Shown: one piece after another, positions 57,752-64,000 of the stretch
Position numbering within the stretch: position 1 is the stretch's first letter
Layout of the letters: the number at the start of each line of letters is the position of its first letter
From: Rossellomorea aquimaris
GTDB lineage: Bacteria > Bacillota > Bacilli > Bacillales > Bacillaceae_B
Assembly (NCBI RefSeq): GCF_035590735.1
Contig: NZ_CP141595.1
Span: forward strand, 4,313,001-4,377,000
Length of the DNA stretch: 64,000 nt
Reading direction: 5' to 3'
Program-made: the position numbers and the translations under genes
Notes under the pieces: generated by a model
The model's database searches: none
The model's input: only the letters and a program-made list of their open reading frames with translations
Told to the model about the DNA's origin: nothing

Positions 57752-57991
57752 CTGTCAACAACCCTTTCTATCTATTGAAATGAATTCCATTCGTCGTAAA
57801 CATCGATTTATAGAATACAGTTTTCTGCAATGTTTTGCAAGAGAACATCGTTTCCAGCTTGTGGGAACCTACACTTATACAACGAAACTAGCAGACAAAA
57901 AATAAATTTAACATATTCGTATAAAAACCTATAAAACTGTCCATCCTTTAACCAACGAATCATTTAAGAAAACTATGGGAGTTGAGATGAA

Positions 57992-58810
57992 ATGATGATG
58001 AAAACAAGACAGGATGCCTGGACGGAAGAGAATGATCTATTATTAGCTGAAACGGTCTTACGTCATGTACGGGAAGGCAGCACACAATTAAATGCCTTTG
58101 AAGAAGTGGGAGACAAACTGAATCGCACATCTGCCGCATGTGGATTCCGCTGGAACGCAGTGGTGCGTCACCAATATGAGAAAGCTCTTCAACTAGCAAA
58201 AAAACAACGCAAACAGCGCCACCGCATCCTAGGCAAAGACCAGGGCGGCAAGAAAAAGCTTTTATATCAGCCACCTACACCTTCATTCGAAGATTTAGAT
58301 GCTATGTCTCTATCAATGTCTGAAGCCGAAGAAGAAATGGAATTTGCTGAGTATGAGAACTATGTGCCAGAAACGGAACAGCTGGGGAAAGAAACCGAAG
58401 AAGCCCCGAAATTCGAAATGGAAGCAAGCGAAGAACGAGTCTACGTCACACAGCAGGCCCCTGCCGCTAACCATGTGGTAAAGCCTTCAGGATTAAAAGG
58501 TGAAGTGACACTCGAAAAAGTCATTGCCTTCCTGCAAAACCTGGCTCAAACCAACATGAATTCCGACTATGTAAAGATTGAGAATCAGAGATTAAAGCAT
58601 GAAATCGCTGAAATCAGAAAAGAAAACAGCGAGCTTGAAAAGAAAGTCAAAGCTCTTGAAAACAATTCCGTCACGATGCAGGAAGACTACGAGACACTTA
58701 TGCAAATCATGAACCGTGCCAGAAAGCTCGTCCTTTTCGATGAAGACGATGCCAAAGCGCCACGTTTCAAAATGGATCGTAACGGAAACTTAGAAAAAGT
58801 CGCTGAATAA
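57992..58810 (+). CDS. rsfA: Prespore-specific transcription regulator RsfA
   Basis: A 272-residue DNA-binding protein that tunes part of the sigma-F regulon in the forespore. Residues ~5-70 form a Myb/SANT-like domain (RQDAWTEENDLLLAETVLRHV, then NRTSAACGFRWNAVVRHQY). A variable acidic linker and a C-terminal coiled coil (about 185-235) follow. B. subtilis RsfA is similar in both ends. Three ATG codons lie in series (57992, 57995, 57998); GGGAG favours the first. It stands alone with its own terminator. Confidence 0.93.
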   Translation: MMMKTRQDAWTEENDLLLAETVLRHVREGSTQLNAFEEVGDKLNRTSAACGFRWNAVVRHQYEKALQLAKKQRKQRHRILGKDQGGKKKLLYQPPTPSFEDLDAMSLSMSEAEEEMEFAEYENYVPETEQLGKETEEAPKFEMEASEERVYVTQQAPAANHVVKPSGLKGEVTLEKVIAFLQNLAQTNMNSDYVKIENQRLKHEIAEIRKENSELEKKVKALENNSVTMQEDYETLMQIMNRARKLVLFDEDDAKAPRFKMDRNGNLEKVAE

Positions 58811-58820
58811 TGCGGTTCCC

Positions 58821-58852
58821 AACCAGTGCGCCTGTGGGTGTGCTGGTTTTTT
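58821..58852 (+). terminator. Terminator of rsfA
   Basis: AACCAGTGCGCC and GGTGTGCTGGTT pair with several G-U pairs, then TTTT. Confidence 0.75.
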
Positions 58853-59038
58853 GGTTGGGTTGTGACAGTAAAGTGAAGGGAAGTAGGCTTGTGGAAGTTA
58901 GAGGTTGTGAGTGTTTGAACAATATTTTCTACAAAACTATAAAGAATGCAAAAATACAGTTACTTTAAGACCTTTTTAGATAAAAATAAGGCTCACAGGA
59001 AAAAAAATGCTCTAATGATCGGAATTAGCGCTTCGAAA

Positions 59039-59170
59039 TAGTAGCAAGATGACGTATTTGCGTCGATTTAGATTTTTTTTGCGTCGTTTTTTTGATGTAC
59101 GCGTCCTTTTTTCATTTTTATGCGTCAAAATCAGAGGTTATTGCGTCATTTTTTTATTATTTGCGCCTTT
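59039..59170. repeat. Phased ~20.6-bp array, locus 3 (GCGTC units)
   Basis: GCGTC occurs at 59060, 59081, 59101, 59122 and 59143, and GCGCC at 59163: steps of 21, 20, 21, 21 and 20. Between them lie T-runs of 5-8 bases in phase with the helix. The 433-base rsfA-lipL gap contains no gene. Confidence 0.8.
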
Positions 59171-59200
59171 TACCATTATAATACAATTTCGTCATCAACT

Positions 59201-59235
59201 AAAAAAGCCAGACCCCATACCAACCGAAGTCCAGC
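59201..59235 (-). terminator. Terminator of lipL
   Basis: GCTGGACTTC pairs with GGGGTCTGGC (several G-U pairs), followed by six T on the minus strand, 9 bases past lipL. Confidence 0.7.
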
Positions 59236-59243
59236 CTCCCTAT

Positions 59244-60086
59244 CTATCCCAAAAACTTCTCATTCCGGTCAACGACTCTCTGATAATACATTTCATACAT
59301 TCCATACTCTTCCCCTTGAAGGGCACTGCTATAAAATTCACCGCTGAACCCTTTCAACGACTGCAGGAACCTGAGCATCACATCTTGAATCGATAACTCG
59401 ACTCCAAGCAGCTCCGATAAAGACGCCATCACTTCAGGATCAATAATAGGAAACGTAAACTTCGTAGTTCCATTCTTCAACCCGGTCTCATAAAAACGCT
59501 GAATCAGCCTGGCCCGTTCAGAACCGCTTCCATTGACGCAGAGGTACACCTGAACAGCTACTCCATTCCGGATTCTGCGCTGAGAAATACCCGCAAACTT
59601 CTGATCATTGATACTCAAATCATAACTTCCAGGACAGTAGGACTGCGTGATTTCCTTCGCCTCGATCTTCACATCAAAGTCCTTGAACATATCCTCGACA
59701 AGCAACCACATAGCATCGTAGCCACGGTTAATATCGATCCCTTTTTCTGAATCGGGGAAAACCAATGAAAGATTCAATACTCCTTCATCCAACACAACGG
59801 CTAATCCGCCGGAGTTTCTCACAATATATTGATAGCCTTCCTTTTCCAACACCTTTAACGCATCAGAAAGAAACGGCAGCTTTGTATCCTGAATGCCCAG
59901 GACGACCGTTTGATGGTGAACCCATGAGCGTGCCGTCGGGTCAGACTGAGCTGCTCCAATCACCGTGCACAACGTGTCATCCATGGCAAACGACTGCAGG
60001 GCCACGAACATCGGTCCCAAGCTCGATTGATCAATCACTCTCCATCTGTCTTGACGAAGCAGTGCATATGCTTTTTCCTTATCCAT
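59244..60086 (-). CDS. lipL: Octanoyl-[GcvH]:protein N-octanoyltransferase
   Basis: A 280-residue amidotransferase that moves octanoyl or lipoyl groups from GcvH to E2 subunits in the Bacillus lipoate pathway. It has the BPL/LPL_A/LipB fold with VVLGIQDTKLP near residue 65, RNSGGLAVVLDEGVLNLSLV near 92, the catalytic cysteine in SYCPGSYDLSI near 150, and KFAGISQRRIRNG near 164. B. subtilis LipL (YwfL) has nearly the same length. ATG 60086 has AAGGAGAAG upstream. Confidence 0.92.
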   Translation of the reverse strand: MDKEKAYALLRQDRWRVIDQSSLGPMFVALQSFAMDDTLCTVIGAAQSDPTARSWVHHQTVVLGIQDTKLPFLSDALKVLEKEGYQYIVRNSGGLAVVLDEGVLNLSLVFPDSEKGIDINRGYDAMWLLVEDMFKDFDVKIEAKEITQSYCPGSYDLSINDQKFAGISQRRIRNGVAVQVYLCVNGSGSERARLIQRFYETGLKNGTTKFTFPIIDPEVMASLSELLGVELSIQDVMLRFLQSLKGFSGEFYSSALQGEEYGMYEMYYQRVVDRNEKFLG

Positions 60087-60243
60087 AACGCTTCTCCTTC
60101 ACTCACAACTTGCGAGCTCATTATATCATATTATGGCGGGGTTGCTAAAAAGGGGTTGGACAATCCAAGGATTCCGCTTTTCGTTTGAGGTTGATTGCCT
60201 GTTGAAAAGTTTGGTTATTTTGACAGGTGAGTATCCCAATATA

Positions 60244-60270
60244 TTTGCCTGTTAAAAAAACAGGCAAACG
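60244..60270. repeat. Hairpin TTTGCCTGTT / AACAGGCAAA
   Basis: A 10-bp perfect inverted repeat with a short A-rich loop in the pta-lipL gap, preceded by two related GCCTGTT/TGACAGG sequences at 60197 and 60221. It lacks a T-run and its role is unclear. Confidence 0.5.
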
Positions 60271-60321
60271 TAATTCTCTCCTGATCACTGGTGCCAGCCA
60301 CCAATTCAGTACACACAAACG

Positions 60322-60356
60322 AAAAAAAGCCGAACCCCCTAAAGGATCCGGCTTCT
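60322..60356 (-). terminator. Terminator of pta
   Basis: AGCCGGATCC and GGGTTCGGCT pair (one G-U pair) around a 6-base loop, then seven T on the minus strand. Confidence 0.87.
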
Positions 60357-60374
60357 TTCAAACCGTCTATAAAA

Positions 60375-61346
60375 TTACAGCGCCTGAGCAGCCGTAATTA
60401 ACGCCAGCTTGTACACATCTTCTTCGTTACAGCCGCGTGAAAGATCGTTCACAGGAGCATTCAGTCCTTGAAGGATCGGGCCTACTGCTTCGAAGTTTCC
60501 TAGGCGTTGGGCGATTTTGTATCCGATGTTTCCTGCTTCAAGGCTCGGGAATACGAATACGTTCGCATTACCTTGGATGTCGGCACCTGGTGCTTTTTTC
60601 TCTGCTACGGATGGAACGAATGCAGCGTCGAATTGGAATTCACCGTCGATAGTGAGTTCAGGTGCTTTTTCTTTTGCAACGGAAACGGCTTCAACCACTT
60701 TTTCTGTTTCCGGTGATTTAGCCGAACCTTTTGTAGAGAAGCTTAACATCGCAACACGTGGGTCGATGTCAAACATTTCAGCTGTTTTTGCACTTTCCAC
60801 CGCGATTTCAGCTAGATCCTGGCTGTCAGGTGAAATGTTGATCGCACAGTCAGCGAATACATATTTCTCGTCTTCACGTACCATTATGAACACACCGGAA
60901 GTTTTGCGGACGCCTTCTTTTGTTTTGATGATTTGAAGAGCCGGACGAACCGTATCCGCTGTCGAGTGAGCTGCTCCACTTACAAGACCGTGAGCTTGGC
61001 CCGTGTATACAAGCATCGTTCCGAAATAGTTTCCGTCCAATAGGATTCTTTTCGCATCTTCTTCTGAAGCTTTTCCTTTACGACGCTCCACGAATGACTT
61101 CACAAGCTCGTCCATTCCAGAGAATGATGCCGGGTCGACAACGTCACAACCGTCAAGCTTCACACCTAGCTGGTCCGCCTTGGCATTGACTTCATCCACG
61201 TTTCCGATTACGATCGGCGTCAAGATGCCGTCGCTTGCTAAACGCGAGGCTGCTGTTAAAATACGTTCGTCTGTACCTTCAGGGAAAACAATTTTTAACT
61301 CTTTGCCTTTTACTTTATCTGTTAGTGTTGTAAATAAGTTGCTCAA
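60375..61346 (-). CDS. pta: Phosphate acetyltransferase
   Basis: A 323-residue enzyme that converts acetyl-CoA and phosphate to acetyl phosphate in overflow metabolism with AckA. It is the short form without the N-terminal regulatory domains. Typical segments are IVFPEGTDERILTAA near residue 20, SGAAHSTADTVRPALQIIK near 123, and VFPSLEAGNIGYKIAQRLG near 267. ATG 61346 has GGAGG upstream. A sigma-A promoter and a CcpA site are visible upstream. Confidence 0.96.
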   Translation of the reverse strand: MSNLFTTLTDKVKGKELKIVFPEGTDERILTAASRLASDGILTPIVIGNVDEVNAKADQLGVKLDGCDVVDPASFSGMDELVKSFVERRKGKASEEDAKRILLDGNYFGTMLVYTGQAHGLVSGAAHSTADTVRPALQIIKTKEGVRKTSGVFIMVREDEKYVFADCAINISPDSQDLAEIAVESAKTAEMFDIDPRVAMLSFSTKGSAKSPETEKVVEAVSVAKEKAPELTIDGEFQFDAAFVPSVAEKKAPGADIQGNANVFVFPSLEAGNIGYKIAQRLGNFEAVGPILQGLNAPVNDLSRGCNEEDVYKLALITAAQAL

Positions 61347-61382
61347 TAGAGGAACCTCCTTGATTTATACATATCCAATCTT

Positions 61383-61447
61383 AGAATACTCTTCTCATAT
61401 AGGAATTCAAGGAAAAGGAGAAATGTTATCGGTTTCACGGAAAAGTC
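61383..61447 (-). promoter_or_regulatory. pta promoter with cre site
   Basis: On the minus strand TTGAAT (61405-61410), 16 bases, TATTCT (61383-61388). Upstream lies TGAAACCGATAACA (61434-61447), which fits the catabolite-responsive element pattern TGNAANCGNWNNCW. The cre is centred about 65 bases before the expected start, an activating position; pta is a known target of CcpA activation in B. subtilis. Confidence 0.6.
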
Positions 61448-61653
61448 TTTGTTTTCTAATAATTCCTATTTACTTTTACCCTTTCCTCTACACTCCTAAG
61501 CCTATGTAATAATCTACGAAGATAGTGTGTTCCACATATCCCTTGCCTATCCACCATTTGTGCCATTTTATCGACATTGGGTTTTGTATTCTTACTCTAA
61601 GGCCAAACTATGATATAGTAAAGTTGGAAAAAGAACTATAAGGAGTGATTACG

Positions 61654-62400
61654 TTGGCAGAACCGGCACAAACGTTAGATGGTTGGTATTCCCTGCATGA
61701 TTTTCGCGCGATGGATTGGACGACCTGGAAGATGCTTCCGAGTGAAGAAAGAGCCTCAGCGATTGCAGAATTCCACCGTTTCTTAGATAAGTTAAACAGC
61801 ACGCAGGATGCGAAAGAAGGAAGTCACGCTCTTTACACGATCGTTGGTCAAAAAGCAGACTTCATGCTAATGATCCTTCGTCCTACGATGGAAGAATTGA
61901 ATGAGCTGGAAAATGAATTCAACAAGCTGAAGATCGCTGAATTCACTATTCCGACATTCTCTTATGTTTCTGTAGTGGAACTCGGCAACTACATGCCTTC
62001 AGAAGGCGATCCTTATGAGAATCCATATGTACAGGAGCGCATCTACCCGATCCTTCCGAAAGCGAACCATATCTGCTTCTATCCAATGGACAAGCGTCGC
62101 CAGGGTAATGATAACTGGTACATGCTTCCGATGGAAGAGCGTCGCGACATGATGAGAAGTCATGGAATGATCGGACGCCAATACGCAGGAAAAGTCAAAC
62201 AAATCATTACTGGTTCTGTTGGTTTTGATGATTACGAGTGGGGTGTGACCCTATTCGCTGACGACGTCCTTCAATTCAAAAAGCTTGTATACGAAATGCG
62301 TTTTGACGAAGTAAGTGCACGTTACGGCGAATTCGGTACCTTCTATGTAGGAAATCTATTAAAAGAAGAATCAATTGCGAAATTCCTTCATGTGAACTAA
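61654..62400 (+). CDS. hemQ: Coproheme decarboxylase HemQ
   Basis: A 248-residue chlorite-dismutase-family protein that decarboxylates iron-coproporphyrin III to protoheme, the last step of the Gram-positive heme pathway. Core features are LDGWYSLHDFRAMDW at the start, FYPMDKRRQGNDNWYMLP with the catalytic tyrosine, and the heme-ligand histidine in MMRSHGMIGRQYAGKV. I choose TTG 61654 with AAGGAG 8 bases upstream; the frame also opens at a GTG within the ribosome binding site. It is divergent from pta as in B. subtilis. Confidence 0.95.
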   Translation: MAEPAQTLDGWYSLHDFRAMDWTTWKMLPSEERASAIAEFHRFLDKLNSTQDAKEGSHALYTIVGQKADFMLMILRPTMEELNELENEFNKLKIAEFTIPTFSYVSVVELGNYMPSEGDPYENPYVQERIYPILPKANHICFYPMDKRRQGNDNWYMLPMEERRDMMRSHGMIGRQYAGKVKQIITGSVGFDDYEWGVTLFADDVLQFKKLVYEMRFDEVSARYGEFGTFYVGNLLKEESIAKFLHVN

Positions 62401-62410
62401 ATATACTGAT

Positions 62411-62443
62411 AAACGACAAGTCCTTGTGGCTTGTCGTTTTTTT
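62411..62443 (+). terminator. Terminator of hemQ
   Basis: AACGACAAG and CTTGTCGTT around a 9-base loop, then seven T. Confidence 0.9.
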
Positions 62444-62480
62444 ATGGAAAAAGTTCGTCTTCCTCATTCAAAAAACAAAC

Positions 62481-62510
62481 GAATATATTTTTCTCCCCCT
62501 ACATAGACAT
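62481..62510 (+). promoter_or_regulatory. Possible sigma-E promoter of gerQ
   Basis: GAATAT followed after 15 bases by CATAGACAT resembles the mother-cell sigma-E pattern. GerQ is made in the mother cell under sigma-E in B. subtilis. The leader would be about 150 bases, which is long, so this is tentative. Confidence 0.3.
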
Positions 62511-62665
62511 GAAATAGTGAGATATATAGCATCTTCTAAAGTGAGGTGGCTGTTATTCCTTATCACGAGAAGGAAGTGAAACTACTTGAAGTCCGTTGTT
62601 TCTATCAGCCTACTCAAAGCGATTGTCCGAAAGTATTTTAACTTTATTAAAAGGAGGTATTCGGT

Positions 62666-63124
62666 TTGGCGAATCAACAATCAAACCCGTATATGCAAGG
62701 GTATAATCCATATGGTCAGTATTACGGAGGAGGGCAAGTTCAGGGTCAACAATATTATCCCCAACAGCAAGGTGGTGGAGGTTTCCAAGTACCTTCACCG
62801 ACGAATGCTCCAGCCCCTACTCAAAATATTCAGGGGATGCTGCCGATTGAAGAATCGTATATCGAGAATATTCTTCGCTTGAACAAAGGAAAAGTAGCGA
62901 CTGTTTACACTACGTTTGAAAACAATACAGAATGGAATGCGAAGGTCTTCAAAGGAATCATTGAAGCCGCGGGCCGGGATCACCTGATCTTGAGTGATCC
63001 ACAAACGGGGACCAGGTACCTCATCCCAATGATTTACTTAGACTACATTACATTTGATGAAGAAATTGAATATGAATATCCGTATGGAGCTGGAGGCTCT
63101 ATGCAAAGTTATTCCCAGCGATGA
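62666..63124 (+). CDS. gerQ: Spore coat protein GerQ
   Basis: A 152-residue inner coat protein needed for proper placement of the cortex-lytic enzyme CwlJ, and cross-linked by transglutaminase. The N-terminal ~55 residues are rich in Gly, Gln, Tyr and Pro (NPYMQGYNPYGQYYGGG); the conserved domain follows (MLPIEESYIENILRLNKGKV, then YLIPMIYLDYITFDEEI). The start is TTG 62666 with AAGGAGG 8 bases upstream. B. subtilis GerQ (YwdL) is longer at the N-terminus. Confidence 0.95.
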   Translation: MANQQSNPYMQGYNPYGQYYGGGQVQGQQYYPQQQGGGGFQVPSPTNAPAPTQNIQGMLPIEESYIENILRLNKGKVATVYTTFENNTEWNAKVFKGIIEAAGRDHLILSDPQTGTRYLIPMIYLDYITFDEEIEYEYPYGAGGSMQSYSQR

Positions 63125-63177
63125 AAAAAATACCCTGACAGGAGAATATTTCCCTGTCAGGGTATCTTATTTTTTTA
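63124..63177. terminator. Bidirectional terminator between gerQ and ywdK
   Basis: ATACCCTGACAGG and CCTGTCAGGGTAT, a perfect 13-bp stem with A and T runs on either side; it ends both convergent genes. Confidence 0.92.
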
Positions 63178-63546
63178 TAACGTTTTCGCTGCAAAGACAA
63201 TCAGAAGCACCCATGCTGCCAAGAAACTGACACCGCCTAGAGGTGTGATTGCTCCAAGCACCTTAATTCCGGAAAGGCTCAATACATAAAGGCTTCCTGA
63301 GAATAAAATGGTTCCGATCAGCATCAGCCAGCCGGACCAGGACAGTAATGAGGTTGGTGTCACATTCCCCATCAGTACCCCGACAATGATGATTCCGATG
63401 GCGTGAAACATCTGATAAAGGACTCCGGTATTCCAAATATCAATATACTTCTTTGATATTTTCCCTTCCAATGCGTGGGCACCGAAAGCTCCTAAAGCGA
63501 CTGATAAAAAGGCGTTGATAGCTCCGATAATGATAAATGTTTTCAT
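63175..63546 (-). CDS. ywdK: DUF423 membrane protein YwdK
   Basis: A 123-residue membrane protein with four hydrophobic helices and the DUF423 signature SVALGAFGAHALEGKISKK near residue 15, plus QMFHAIGIIIVG near 45. Function is unknown. ATG 63546 has AGGAGG upstream. It follows ywdI by 33 bases, as in B. subtilis. Confidence 0.92.
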   Translation of the reverse strand: MKTFIIIGAINAFLSVALGAFGAHALEGKISKKYIDIWNTGVLYQMFHAIGIIIVGVLMGNVTPTSLLSWSGWLMLIGTILFSGSLYVLSLSGIKVLGAITPLGGVSFLAAWVLLIVFAAKTL

Positions 63547-63579
63547 GATGACCCTCCTGTTCTTTCGTTCACTTAATGA

Positions 63580-63873
63580 TTAAAAGTCGAATAATGAATT
63601 TCCATTCGCTCCGTCATCCGTTTCCAGAGGCTCTTCTTTCTGGATGGAAACAGGCTTCTGACTTGGCTGTGATTCGTGTAAATATGGCATTGTTTGTTGA
63701 GGTTGAAACGAAGGTGCTGAAGTAGATGCCCCGTGGTTTTCCTCCAACAAAACTTCACATAGAGCCTTTATTGAATACACATGCTCACGGATTTGCTGTG
63801 ACCTTTCGGCTGATTTTGCCTTTCCGAGTTCATGTTCTATTTTCTTTATTAATGATTGATGAGGGATATTCAC
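63580..63873 (-). CDS. ywdI: YwdI family protein (DUF5327)
   Basis: A 97-residue protein with an N-terminal helical region (SLIKKIEHELGKAKSAERSQQIREHVYSIKALCEVL written in parts: HELGKAKSAERSQQIREHV) and a polar, probably disordered C-terminus rich in Pro, Gln and Glu ending NSLFDF. It matches the YwdI family in position and layout; function is unknown. The start is GTG 63873 with AAGGAG 9 bases upstream. The last 127 bases of the window hold nothing I recognise. Confidence 0.85.
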   Translation of the reverse strand: MNIPHQSLIKKIEHELGKAKSAERSQQIREHVYSIKALCEVLLEENHGASTSAPSFQPQQTMPYLHESQPSQKPVSIQKEEPLETDDGANGNSLFDF

Positions 63874-64000
63874 AATTGATGACTCCTTCCAGACGTCTTC
63901 CCGTACATGATTTATCGATTACATACAGTATGTACTTCCTCTGTTTAACCTACATCACTATCCTAATTCTAAATGAAGGATTTCGCAAATATCTTCTTAT

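Noticed and set aside
62586..62882. 98-residue plus-strand frame overlapping gerQ
   Set aside because: It is out of frame with the clear GerQ protein, which has a good ribosome binding site and conserved sequence.
1..64000. tRNA, rRNA, prophage, insertion sequence or toxin-antitoxin genes
   Set aside because: I looked for cloverleaf clusters, transposase or integrase motifs and small paired genes and saw none; mobile content here is limited to non-coding repeats.

Overview
The window is a contiguous piece of chromosome from an endospore-forming Bacillaceae bacterium (Bacillus sensu lato; a Rossellomorea-like species is only a guess). The evidence is the sporulation set (spo0F, spoIIR, rsfA, gerQ, a YhcN/YlaJ lipoprotein), Gram-positive ribosome binding sites, frequent GTG and TTG starts, and gene order that follows the Bacillus subtilis atp-to-ywdI region almost gene for gene. 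I see no rRNA, tRNA, phage, transposase or CRISPR. Most genes are on the minus strand.

Layout. 1-4.1 kb: start of the ATP synthase operon (partial AtpZ, strong sigma-A promoter), mnaA, upp, glyA. 4.5-10.2 kb: ywlG, rpiB, a chemoreceptor, the arginine phosphatase ywlE, mntP, tsaC-type ywlC, ywlB. The ywlB-ywlC gap carries a cluster of four perfect DnaA boxes plus Spo0A-box matches. 10.3-23.2 kb: spoIIR, prmC-prfA, sporulation lipoprotein, tdk, rpmE, rho, glpX, murAB, transaldolase-like fsa, fba, spo0F and divergent ywjG. 23.5-27.1 kb: a three-gene CUT2-type sugar ABC importer, an insertion relative to B. subtilis, bracketed by two related 20-bp-period repeat arrays in direct orientation. 28.1-30.8 kb: pyrG and rpoE. 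31.7-43 kb: an acyl-CoA degradation cluster (Fe-S oxidoreductase, thiolase, hydroxyacyl-CoA dehydrogenase, two acyl-CoA dehydrogenases, TetR regulator, fused isobutyryl-CoA mutase IcmF) with a 14-bp palindrome at both candidate promoters. 43.3-50 kb: a cardiolipin-synthase-like protein, uvsE, a XapX protein, argS, ywiB, speB, speE. 50.4-63.9 kb: pbpG, ywhD, ywhC, ywhB, two small membrane proteins, ywgA, ywfO, a DUF1450 protein, rsfA, lipL, pta, hemQ, gerQ, ywdK, ywdI.

The genes are housekeeping and sporulation functions; the unusual content is between them. Several dispersed non-coding repeat families occupy the gaps: (A) palindromes built on GAGGGACGGACCTC, often forming terminators and once lying inside prmC; (B) ~125-bp elements starting AAAAGCGGAAGGG, including a triple tandem array; (C) ~135-bp elements with GTTGATTTCCGCTCC ends, one of which is split by a B element; (E) a pair of GGTGCCTGACACGCTTCAG elements on either side of an acyl-CoA dehydrogenase gene; and four arrays of degenerate units repeated every 20-21 bp whose unit sequence differs between loci. 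The phased arrays and the nested repeats are the best candidates for something undescribed. The DnaA-box cluster appears to be a conserved but rarely annotated chromosomal element.

All names come from reading sequence and recalling families; no database search was run. Start codons were chosen from ribosome-binding-site spacing and may differ from automatic calls.
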